The notes beneath the pieces are model-generated. The model searched no databases and was not told where the DNA came from. It saw nothing but the letters and a program-made list of their open reading frames with translations. Made by a program: the position numbers and the translations under genes. Below are positions 22,696 through 33,416 of a stretch of 64,000 nucleotides of DNA, piece by piece; positions within the stretch are counted from its first letter, which is position 1, and each line of letters begins with the position of its first letter. This stretch comes from Auricularia sp. M13 (Eukaryota; Basidiomycota; Agaricomycetes; Auriculariales; Auriculariaceae), in contig CM073200.1 of NCBI GenBank assembly GCA_037042915.1, forward strand, positions 930,001 through 994,000, in the 5' to 3' direction.

Positions 22696-24868
22696 TCATC
22701 CCCGTGACTTCATTGCTTTTGCTGCGGCGGTGAGCACGGGGTAAGCAGCGCTGTCAGGATAAACCGCGTAACCATCCTGCGGCGAGCTGCTTCCATCGCT
22801 GAAGTGGCTCCCGTGCTGCCAAATCAACTCTCCGGTGAGGCCCCTGCCGCATTGACATCAGTGAAAACCTGACGCTGCCAAGCTATAGACGGAGCCGCGA
22901 CGTACGTGCTAGATATCGTGTCGAACCAGGACTGGTATACAGTCGGCTGGTTGCTGGTGGCGCCGAACTCCTCGATTATCACCGGCTTGTTGGCGGATTT
23001 CTGCATAGCTGCATGGTCCGTGATCTAACGTCATGCGCGTGCCAAGTGAGCATATCGCCGTATTCAACCCCAAACACCCGTACCCATTGCGTCCCAAAGC
23101 CGGTGATGTTAGCGCTGAGGCAGCATGAGGCGCGAGAACAGCTATTCAAGAAAGCGGACGAACCCCTGGCCCCAGCTCTGCGGCAACTATTTCAGAATGT
23201 GGGTAAGAGACGGAGGCACGGCGTTACCTCAGGATACAGATGGAACGTTCCGAAGTCGAGGGTCGAGATGGCTGTGCTCCGCGGTGAGTTCTCTGCGTCC
23301 GCGATCCGAATGATGAGACCCACCGAGGTTTGCCTGGAAGTCGATGCCAATGGAGTTTCCTTGGTAAGGGTAGCTAGGAGGATTGGGGGAATTAATCCAG
23401 CCTTCGTCTAGAGCAGAGGGAAGCAACATTGGCACCGAGTTAGTGAAACTTCGACATGAATTAGGCGTTCTCACCTCCGATGGCGACAAGATGGTTCGAG
23501 TCAATGCTCTTGATATAAGCGCTGATGGTCTTTGCCCACGCGTTCAAGGTAGACGCGTTGCAGCTCGCGGACGGCTAGTGAGAAGCAAAGAATCGGTCAG
23601 CGCATGGGTATCACGCGGAAACTCGCAGGCTGCTAACCGAACCGGAGCTTCCTCCACAGCGAGGTTCGTTGGCCTACCCACCCCGTTAAGAACATGTCCT
23701 GCCCTTAATTTCAAGATCGGCGTCTCACCAGCTCCCACGCCATGATCGTCTGTACAGCCATGTTCGCGTCAGCAAGAAGTGAGAGATGTTCGAAGGTCCC
23801 GTAGGCAACGCACAGGCTCATTCGCATAGCGGCCAACAAAGCCTTTGATGTAGTTTTGGAAGGCGCTGACGATTTTGGCGTTGGTGTAGAACGTGTCGTG
23901 GGTTCCGCCCTTGTTCAGCTGGTTGACGTAGACATCCATGCCGCCGTAGTCGGACCAGTTATTCGTTCTGTGCCGCGCAAATCATCAATTTGCATCAGCG
24001 AGTGTTTCCAAGTACGAAGTGAAGCGTACAGCGCCACAATGAGCCTGATGCCATGCGCCTTCGCGGAGGACACGACGTAGTCTAGCCGCGCCCAAGTTCA
24101 GCGAGCGCTGGTAGCAGTCTCAGGAAGTAGCAAACCAAATTTGGCGAGACCAGTCGAGCCTGTGTTGAGGCTCGGTACGCCGTTACTCCATATCTGGTAG
24201 TATGTCCCAGAAGGCGACGTGACCTCGTTGAAGCCCCTAACCGGAGTTCTCAGCATAGCGTGGCAAACACGTAGAGGTGAGAAACAGTACCATGTGCGCA
24301 CGGTGGTAAATCCTGCGGCAGCGATGTCCGAAAAGGCTTTGTCGATGTTAGCGTTTGACACCTGGGCGAGCCAGTACGCGTTTGTGCTGCCGACGCATTC
24401 AGTAACGCTTGTGTGGCATGCGAAGACATTACGCACCCAACAGGCACAAACCCGGCGCCGTTAAGACTGAACTTCTGCCCTGAGGTCTTGACGAAACCGG
24501 TTGCTGTGGTCGGTGGGGCCGACGTGGTCCCTGTGGCTGTAGACGTTGTCGCAGAAGTCACAGAAGTAGCAGTTGTCGTGCGCGTGGCCGAGGTAGACGT
24601 AGCTGCCCCTGGTAGACACTGCAATGCGTCAGGTAATGTAAGGGAGGACTGATAGACTCCTTGCCTGCGAATAGTACGCATTCTGAACCGTGCAGACGCT
24701 TCCGCTGTCACAGACAGTACTGTAAACCGAGTAAATAACACATCTAGCCGAATAGTGCGCTGATACGCACTCGCCAGTCCACCCGATCCCCCCGCACTGT
24801 CCCCAGACCGGCACAGCAATCACGACCCTAACCGCCGCAAGTAAGGAAGCAATGATGCTGGACTTCAT
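22696..24868 (-). CDS. Secreted CBM1-GH5 endo-beta-1,4-mannanase
   Basis: Sixteen exons: 24868-24771, 24719-24665, 24618-24437, 24386-24291, 24236-24136, 24081-24030, 23967-23814, 23749-23729, 23673-23638, 23574-23475, 23407-23324, 23271-23228, 23177-23164, 23114-23084, 23024-22906 and 22843-22696. They give 444 residues with all phases closing. The order is a signal peptide (about 1-18), a family 1 cellulose-binding module (VPVWGQCGGIGWTG...CTVQNAYYSQCLPG), a Thr/Ser linker, then a GH5 subfamily 7-type catalytic domain. AWELANEPRC carries the acid/base Glu (about E256) and KPVIIEEFG the nucleophile region (about E374/E375). The enzyme cleaves (galacto)mannan backbones outside the cell, with the CBM1 anchoring it to cellulose. 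Exons of 14 and 21 nt and a probable GC donor (intron 24619-24664, GCAAGG) are unusual. No break was found. Confidence 0.92.
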
Positions 24869-25328
24869 TCTGAGCATGATGGAGTGGACGATGCCAGCGT
24901 ATTCACGAACTGACCGTATTATACCATTACCCCAGCTCCTTGCCAGCTGGCGTCAAGATGACCTGTGACCTTGGGATGCCATTGACCCGCAATTTAGCCG
25001 ACGTTTGCGCGCAGGCTAAAAAAACACCCTTGATCCTCGTACACGCCACCATGATACTGAGGCTAGGACGGGAAGTGTCCACGTACAACTAGGAGGATGA
25101 TCAGCAATGATGCTATGATTCGCGCCGTGGGAAGATTTGCATGCAGAGCAGCATCCAATTTGAATGCAGACATCGTGTCGATCACGCGAATCCATAGCGC
25201 CGATGCTGGACAAAGTACTAGTGATACGGCAGCGGCACTGCAGGAGGTCCATAGCTACAACCAAAAAAATCAGAAAGAACAATATGACGACAGTGTGAGA
25301 AGACGGAAATGCATGCAGGGCGTCGAGG
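24869..25328. other. Intergenic: mannanase promoter / DUF7330 gene 3' flank
   Basis: 460 bp; open frames here have no recognisable family. Confidence 0.45.
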
Positions 25329-26434
25329 CTACTCGCTGGCGCCAGATAACCAGTTGCCCAGCTTCTTCCAGAAGCCGGTCTGGCTAGGTATCTCGTCCTC
25401 ATTATAGTATCCAACAATGATCTCGCCGGTCCTTGAGAACAAGCTAAGATAATCGCCTTGCGCGTCCTTCGTCGTCGGCATGGCCGACGGCCCGACGAGA
25501 ACCATGGCCTCCTGGTCACGTGAACTGATAACACGTGCATCGCGCGCCAGGTGCTTCAGAAAGACGATCGAGCCTTTCGCACTTCGCATGTGAATGGGGC
25601 CAGAGAATGATCTCGGCACAAAGACGTGAATATGGCCTGTGCAACTGTTCAATAAGGAGTTGTGGAGAGCTGGTTTGGAGCGTGCAAACCTTGACGAGTT
25701 TCGATTTTGAGGTTCATGTGACGACCTGGATCGATCTGGAACTGCAAACAGCTCAGCGAACGTTATGATAGGTGCGAAGAGAAACGTACAACGGAGACAT
25801 CCACATTTCCCTGCCGAGTGGAGATATCCACGACTGCGCGACGAGGCGTAGCATGGCCTGCCGCTGCGGCCGGTGGCGCAACGGCGGATAAATTAACTAC
25901 GACATCGCCTTGTCGCGTTTCGAAGACGGCGTTGGGAACCTCCTCTTCGACGGAATCCGAGGACCAGGGCCACTTGACCCCCTTCTTCTTGCTCTTTCTC
26001 TTGCGACCTCGCAGCTTGTCGAGCTGGGGATTGTACACATCCATGCCCGGGTCAAGTTGAAACGTCCCTTTTGCAGTAAATAAGCATAGCAGAGAGCACG
26101 CAATGAAGGCAAACGGACCTGAGATTGGCTCTTTGCGTGTCTTGAACGTAAGATGGTTTGTGGCATGAGGCGAGGCTGCAGAATAGACGGATGAAGATGC
26201 CATGCGAGCATGGGTAGGCGAGCGCAGATGATATGAGCCCCCCTGAGTGCTTTGCGAGTATGATGGAGGATTGTCCTGCAATGCATCCTTGTCTGGGACT
26301 TGCGGCGCCGTTGGCTTCGCGTTCTTGTTCGTTTCGTCAATCATCATGGGCGTTGATGGCAGAGGTGCAAGCTGAGTTCCAACGAGGCACGGCGGGGAGT
26401 CGTCGTACGAGGCTGCGGCGCAGCAGCAAAACAC
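25329..26434 (-). CDS. DUF7330-like protein of unknown function
   Basis: Four exons: 26434-26119, 26067-25790, 25741-25690 and 25636-25329; 317 residues, phases consistent. The N-terminal 100 residues are low complexity (PPSYSQSTQGGSYH type) and start with a Cys-rich MFCCCAA, possibly lipidated. From NHLTFKTRKEPISG onward there are repeated short beta-strand units of the form FETRQGDVVVNLS, VDISTRQGNVDVSV, KIETRQGHIHVFVP and MRSAKGSIVFL. These resemble the basidiomycete DUF7330 family of right-handed beta-repeat proteins. The C-terminus ends GFWKKLGNWL. A polybasic stretch (RGRKRKSKKKG) precedes KWPWSSDS. The function is not known. Confidence 0.75.
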
Positions 26435-28980
26435 AGCCTACACGGTGCGAAATTGGGGCCCGGAGGATCGGAGCAAGTGCCGCGGTCGGAGCTTCAACCA
26501 CTCCCTCTTCCTGCCTCAGTCAATACGAAAGGTATCCAGCAGGCCCACGCTCCTAGAGTCTATTTCACCTCCTTTTCGTCAAGATATCGCCAGGGGCGAC
26601 GCGCTCCCGCCAATTGATCCAGCGTGCTGTAACCAGACTGGCAGACGGCGGCGCATCGCCTTTGCATTCCCGGCTGTAAACATCCGCTTTACTTGGGTGC
26701 ATTCGACGGACGCAGCTTTGCTCTGCACTTTGGGCGCATTATGCAGCTGACGAATGGCCTTCCGCCCGAGCCCGAGAACTCCGTCTGCTCTCCTGGCTGC
26801 CATCTGCTCTGCCATCTCTGGACTGCCTGCAGCATCCATCTTTGCTCCGACCCTCGCGCGTCATCTGCAGACAATCTCCGCGGTGCAGTGCAACCTGTTT
26901 TGGGCGGGCTGTTACCTCGATGTTACCCTACTGGATGCTACGGTCCCGCATGCCCACGCGGCCTGACTGAGAGGGGTGCCTGACCTATCCACACCAATCG
27001 TTCCACTGCCCGGCCGCCATGCCGTGATTATTTCTATCCAGCTATTCCTCGGCATCATAATTTTGGCTTTGGTATTTCGGATGCCCGCGATCTGTTGCCT
27101 TCGATCCAGGCCAAATCGACGTCGAATGCGGGCGTGGCACCTCATTCGCAGCGGAACTATCATTGCTCGCCTACAGGACGTTGTTCGACAAAGCTATGTA
27201 TCTGCCCCTGGTCTTAGTGCTGTCGTCGTCGTGTGACTTTCGGTCGGACTGCCGACGCTCAAGCTATCTCCGGCTTCAAAAGCCGTCGAAGTTGCATAAT
27301 TTGCAATGGCCCGCCCAAACCCACTGCGATTTTCATCCAGTTTGCTTATTTGGATTTTTGTCTACCAGGCGCGACCACTGTTAGGCTCACGGCGGCCCAT
27401 GGGCTGGCAATTCCGGTATCGTGATCCTTGCTGAAACCAGACAGATCTCCATTTGGAACTCCTGGCGTACATCCCGGCACTGTCATAGCCCGGTGCCGCG
27501 GGATGCGAGCGGGTTTCAACGCGATATCCCTTGCGCTGGGCGTAAGACCGGTATTCTGCATTCGAGGATGCAACCAAACATCTCAAATAGCGACACAGAT
27601 CGTGGGAACGTATCCACTCCACATGTAGGAGCATTCATGTGTCGTTGCAGTATGCTATGATCGTGATCGGTTGCTGCGAACGGAACGGAGTCATCTGCCG
27701 CCCGTGGGTGCCAATCCCCAAGCATTCTCATTGGGATTGCGCCGGTCAACTACGGAATGGATTATGGCACTGGCAGCGTTGTATCCTAGCTGTGTTCGGT
27801 CAGTTTTACGTAGAACCACGTGGCCGGGCGGGATGACATGAGGGGATAGACTGTCGAGACGCTCGTCCATTCAGCGGCGTGCAGTACCTATTTTAAATTT
27901 GGCGAGAAGCCGCGCTGGGCGGGCTCGCCCAGATCGCGGTTCAAGACGGTCTCGGCGAAGAAAATCCTGAGAGTGAGACTGGGGCTTGGTTGGACATTCA
28001 TGCTCAATTGCGGGCAGCGCGGCATGCTTAGTTCTTAGCCCTGCGCCGACGACGTTCCGCGACGAACAGTCCTCCGGCGGCAGTTCATGTTCTCTGATGA
28101 GCGCGCAGGTCGTGCTGCAACGTGTTCGTTCGCATAAAACACGTGGCGGGATGGTGCGCCTGTTATCCTTGCCCTTTCATGTCAGCGTCGTTGCCTCTGC
28201 ATCCCGTCGAACCCGCGGCCGTGCATCCTCTGTGGACCGGCGTTGACAATTAGCGTGCATCATGGGAGACGCCGACCACGGTGCGCTCTGACAGTATGTA
28301 GCTCTCTGCTGTTGCTCATGTCGAAAAAGGGCAGGTCCGAGTACAAATCGGGCTGCCAGATGTAAAACAGCCGGTAACCATCGTCTTGCAGCATGCGCAG
28401 TGAGAAACAATACACTAGTGCTTCTAGCAAGGTTGTCGTATCCCACTCATAAGTTTCACACCTGACCTTCGCTGCAGCGATTCCACCGATGATGATGCGC
28501 CCCTGCAGTTCAATGATCAGTCACATCTAAGGTGTGAGGTGTCGCATGCAACAATGGAACCGATTTGGCAATTTTGCAGCGGACATGTTAGACGGGGCTC
28601 CCTGCCCAATGCGGCTTCCGGGAGACGGAGGTGCTCGACGAGTTAGCGCGGTCGGCGAAGAGATAGCCGGCGCAAGGACGCTTGCGACGGAGAACGGGTC
28701 GGAAGATCGACCAAACAGTCCGGCATTGGGCGAGGAAGATCAACACCAGAGAGCAAATAACCAACACTTGGACTGGCCCATCGGCTGTGCTGGCCATCGT
28801 TCTCCGCTCCAACCCCTTCCAAGTAAGCTTTTGTCACGCCGCAAGCGCTTCCTCAGCTGATGCATAGCTTGCTTTGTTTGTTGTTCGCAACAGCGCGGGA
28901 TCCCCTTAAAGGACCGCGCGCCGGTTCCGCACTCGCCACACACGTCTGCTCTCCCCACCATCCGCCGTAATTGTACTTTC
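26435..28980. other. Gene-poor 2.5-kb stretch with a possible oxidoreductase relic
   Basis: No intact gene is supported. On the minus strand near 28512-28467 a frame reads GRIIIGGIAAAK. After an intron-like gap, 28411-28300 reads LRMLQDDGYRLFYI, and near 27960-27890 RDLGEPAQRGFSPNLK. Together these weakly resemble the FAD-binding start of FAD-dependent monooxygenases, with the GxGxxG motif already degraded. The rest is unassigned. Confidence 0.3.
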
Positions 28981-29850
28981 ATGAACCGGGCGCCGTCGAA
29001 CTCAGAGAGGCCGACATTGCCTCCACTGCCGGAGGTCTTTCCCGATTGTGAGCATGCTTCTGCGCCGCCGGCGCTGTGACTCAAGCTCACATCGATTCAC
29101 CAGTGTATAATCGACAGGCGCAGGCTCCCCCGGGCGCTGCCCATCGCGCCGGCGCACTCCTTCCCCCGCCGGGGGGCCTGCAGGGTTCTTCGATGCGGGC
29201 GCCAGAGTTGAATGCGCAACGCGGTCCTGGCTGGCCCGGAGCGCAAGCACACCCTGCATCTGGCCAGCGTTTCACCGCTGCACCATGGAGCCCGGGGCAT
29301 TCCCGTAGTGCCTCGCAGCCTCATGTACAGGCGCCTCAACGCCCTAGTACCGCAGCTCCCATGAGTCCAATGTACACTCGTCCTCCACTAGCCCGTCCTG
29401 GCACGCCGGGCCATCCGCGCGTGGAGTACGGCCTGCATCAGCTTGCCGCTGGCTCCCTCGAGACATTGCGCACTGATCCCCAACGCCCGATCGAACGCTA
29501 CCGGCCTCAGCCCGCGGTCGAGGATAATCGGCCAAAGAATCACATTTGTCATTATTGTAATGCTGCATATTCCCGTCGCTCCGCTTTAGAGGTGCGCCCT
29601 CACCGTGATCGTGCTGATTGGCGGGAAACTCACGATATCTCGTAATGAAGATACATATCCGTCGCCATACTGGTGAACGTCGTGAGTGGCTCACATCCTC
29701 CGCATTCTAACAGGAAACATTGACGTGAGGCGGTCATACTTAGCCTTCGTCTGCACCATATGCTCTCGAGACTACATGTCCGTCTCTAATCTTAATCGCC
29801 ATTATAGACAGTCGCATCCGACGGTCGAGGCGCCTGGTGATGAGGTGTGA
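28981..29850 (+). CDS. Small C2H2 zinc-finger protein Z1
   Basis: Four exons: 28981-29047, 29104-29591, 29651-29681 and 29744-29850; 230 residues. Phases close; a 38-nt alternative first intron ending at 29085 is also in frame. The N-terminus carries ERPTLPPLPEVFPD, a motif shared with the two paralogues at 37.1-38.0 and 40.6-41.4 kb. A Pro/Ala/Gln-rich middle follows. Two tandem fingers end the protein: ICHYCNAAYSRRSALE|IHIRRH, then the classic TGERP linker, then FVCTICSRDYMSVSNLNRHYRQSH. This is the layout of small fungal sequence-specific transcription factors; nuclear DNA binding is inferred. The first finger is split by an intron at the same place as in the paralogues. Confidence 0.8.
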
Positions 29851-30969
29851 TCTTCGCCTGGTGTTCGCGCCCTTTGAAGCACTGCTAGTACTGCGTTTGG
29901 ACATACATAGCGTCTCACGTCATAATTCAATGCTTCGTAGCCGCGGCGCACCTTAATATCCGGCGGCGCATGTACCCTGCGGTAGTCTGCGCGATGCGGC
30001 TCGAAGTTGTGCCACTACTCTATAATCTCGAATATTGCCACTGGCATGCTATCCTGACACTGTCTTATTCGGCACTGGTCTCCGTCCGAAGCAGGTGTCA
30101 TGCGCCACATGGCGTCGTTATCGCGACCTGGAAGTCCTAAGTTTCAAGTCGGGGAACGGGGGGTAGCGCGCCCGCCGCGGCCTGCGCTCATTCAGTGACT
30201 GGCGGCCACAGCCCCGGCGTCGACAGCCTCCAAATACAGACCGCAGACGCCATCCGCCCGCGCCAGCATGACAATGACAAGCGTGCGGCTCGGGTTGTTT
30301 ACGCCCTACTGCGCAAGTGTAAGCGTTGGACTGAGACGCGAACACCGCTCGTGGTACGCGTGCTCCTTCCAAGCAGTGAGCTAACTTCGAACCATTTCCC
30401 TGCTCACTCAGCCGTGTTTCCTGACGGGCGCTAGGCTCGGCGAGGGCGGGAATCTGGGACCTGAGGCCTGAGGTAGGAACGCGGGAGCCGCATCTGTAAA
30501 ACTTGATCCCAATGGCATGCATGCGTGTGCAAAGGGACAGAACGCGTGCCTGCACGCCAAACTTTGCGGGGGTAGTCCGGGCCGTGTTGTCATCGACGAA
30601 GGGGTGCGTTCCAGCAGCATATGCACTGGAGCGCAAGTAAAACAGGGCAGCACGAGTCTGCGACCAGCGTCATTAAACACGGGCAGCGGTAGCCACCACG
30701 TGATCCGATGCTGAAACTAACCCCCCCCAAATCGAGCGCTTTGCACGACCGCGGAATCCAGGCGTGCGTTTCTTGGGACTGAATGGAAACGGCGACGCAC
30801 AAGGCTGTGTCCAGGGTCGAGCGTCAAGTGATTGCATCTATTATTCCCGCGGGACGCCACAATAGGTAGGACGCCACAACTGTGGGATGGCAGCTACTGG
30901 GCAGTGAACGTAGAAGTGGACGCACACCCTTTCCCGAGTTAGGGCGCATCAAATGAAGAAAGTTGGAAT
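29851..30969. other. Intergenic, about 1.1 kb
   Basis: Between two convergent genes (Z1 on plus, carnitine acetyltransferase on minus). Nothing recognisable was found. Confidence 0.45.
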
Positions 30970-33416
30970 CTAGAGCTTGGATTTCTTGCTGCTGGCGTCG
31001 ACGGCGGAAAAGAGGTCGCGCAGGTCCTCCGCCGCACGCTCAATCTCCTTCACGAACTCCGCGTTCGGCATGTCGACCCGGGACGTGATTGTGTATTGCA
31101 AACGATCTGCAGGGTGGTTCCATAATCAGCTTGCTGCGGGCAATGCAGAAGAGAAGGCGCGAACCGTCGTAGCCGGTCATGTAGGCCACGCCGAACCCGT
31201 TCGGCACGACCTCGCCCCAGCCGTATACGGGGAAGTGCGCCGAAAAAATGGCGCTCGTACTGAGCACCCACGTGCTCCCGCGCTTGTACAGCGCGTCGTC
31301 GAATAGTGGTACCTCTCCGTCCTCGGGCTTCAGACTCATGCGCAGACCTTGACCGGCAGCCGGGCGTCAGCGTCAGCACTGGCAGCTGTCGTCTGGCACG
31401 CACCAAATAGGTGCCGATCGATGCCACGCGCGGCGCCGGCCTCGCGCGCGTCCGCGCCGTGGCGTTTCAGCGCGAGCGCGAACAGCTCCCGGCGCTTCTC
31501 CGCGGGCGCGGACGCGTCGTCCATGCTCGCGACCCACGCGCGGTTCTCGGCCGACACGACGCGGATAGCCTCAGTGCGGCCCTTGAAGAAGCGGCGCGTC
31601 ATCGCGGCCTCGTACGTCCCGCCAGGGAGCCGCACAGGCTCGCCCGCACTCGCCGCCTGGCCACCCTGCAAGTGCGGATGCGCACGCAGCAGGCGGGCGT
31701 ACGCCAATTGGACGATCATCTGCGCCCACCCGTCGGGACTCGCGCCGTACGCCTTGATCTCCTGCTTCCCGTACTTGGTCAGGTGGTAGCCGAGCGCCTG
31801 ACTCGAGCTCAGCGCCGCCGCGGCAAGCTTGGCGGCGTGCATGCGCTCTTGCAAGTCCGTGTCGATGACCCAGCGCTGATTGGTGACGTTCTGGCTGATC
31901 CAGTAGTCGTTGAGCGGCTTTGCAGCCTCATCGCCGTGGTCGAAGTCCCGTTGGTGCAGCGCGGTGAGCACATCATCGCAGAGGCGCACCATCGGTGTTC
32001 CGTCCATGACGGAATGCTCGCCCATAACGCCGGCCTTGCAGTTGTCGTACACAATCAGCTGCACAGGCTTGTCCACCCTTCGCGACGAAGCTGAGCTGCG
32101 TTCTCGGGCGTGCAGATAGATGGCGTACCAGCGATTCTCGAGGCCCTTTGCGTCCTTGCCACCGTGCCACAGTGCGCGCGAGAAGTCGACCGGGCCTTCT
32201 GGCTTGTCCTCATCCAAACACACTACGAACGCCGCAGATTGGATATCCCGGATCAGCATGTTATTCTTGTAGTTGTTCTTCAGTTTCGCGTAGTCCTGCG
32301 CGAATGGTGAGACGTCTGGCGATCCCTCCGTGGTTCGTAGCGGGTTTACCTTAGCCCAGATGTCGCGGTTGGATGCAGTGAGGATGCCGACCTCGGGCCA
32401 CTCCCGTGTCGCTGCGCGCGCGTAGATGTAAGTGTAGATCCTGCGTGTCATCGACTGATCAGTGTTTTCTCGCGATCCACGGGCGCGACAGACTTCTCGA
32501 GCTCGCCGGTGGAGAGCAAGCGGCCGGCGCGCGTTGCTGGGATCTTCCACACGCTATTTCGTCTGAACACGATCACGTGGCCCTCAATACCGTCCTGGCC
32601 CGGCTGTGCGTGGCTCACACTCCAATCCGCACCCTGCAGGCCGGGAATGCGGCAGCAGTCGAACATCCAGCTGCAAGTGAATCAGCGGCGCCGTCGCGAT
32701 GCATGGCAGTGCGAGCACACACCGCCAGGTATCCATGCAAATGGGGCCTTCACGAGTGGTGTCCGGTTCAAGAAGGCCCTGCTTCAGTTTTGCTCTGAAT
32801 AGCAGAGTGGCGCGTGTCAGAGCAGCAGCACGGTGGGCGGGGGTCTGCGGGAGATGTGCTGGATGCGGCGTGAAACCATCTAAGACTTGAGTCAGGCAAA
32901 TATCGTCGAGTTTGTGCTGAGGGCATGCGCACAATAATACGAGACATTGACCACAACCTGCACAGTGTCAATTTCTGTACATCGGCACTCGGACAAGAAA
33001 AAAGATAAGCTCACCGAATCCCGATATTTCAGGTATCCAACATCATCCCACCATTCCTCAAGCCAATGCTCACGGTCACGCGCGTGGGCCTCCAGTCGCA
33101 CCTGCAGTGTCTGGCCCAAGCCACCAGGTGCACCAAAGGCATCAATTTTTTGCACTGTGTCTTCATATTCCTTGGTACTCCAGGCCAGGGGCTGCAGGGA
33201 TCGCTTGAGGTTATCGAGCGTGGGCTGGAGCGGCAGCACAGGAAGACGAGGCAGCCTGCTTTGGTGGGCGAAGGTTACTGTGCCCTCCGGCGGCGCTGGC
33301 GCTTGCTGCTTCCAGTTCGGCGGACGAGTCTCGTTCTCGGTCACCATAATTCTGGGCATAAAGCGCGTGGTGTGCAGCTGTCGTGTCCAGCAACGAGCAC
33401 GAGCAGGTCCAAGCAT
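30970..33416 (-). CDS. Carnitine O-acetyltransferase, dual mitochondrial/peroxisomal signals
   Basis: Seven exons: 33416-33015, 32957-32933, 32879-32723, 32670-32494, 32440-31404, 31347-31165 and 31106-30970; 705 residues, all phases closing. Choline/carnitine acyltransferase blocks are clear: SRLPRLPVLPLQPTLDN near the N-terminus, WMFDCCRIPGLQGADWSV, the active-site GVMGEHSVMDG with catalytic His (about H396), TYEAAMTRRFFKGRTEAIR and STSAIFSAHFPVYGWGEVV. It transfers acetyl groups between CoA and carnitine so acetyl units can cross organelle membranes. The first 20 residues (MLGPARARCWTRQLHTTRF) are basic and lack acidic residues, like a mitochondrial presequence. In-frame Met codons follow at 20 and 24, and the protein ends in SKL, a canonical peroxisomal signal. 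Yeast Cat2 is known to use such a two-start, two-organelle arrangement. Confidence 0.93.

Noticed and set aside
31411-32094. 227-codon plus-strand frame
   Set aside because: Antisense to the conserved carnitine acetyltransferase exon; no independent motif.
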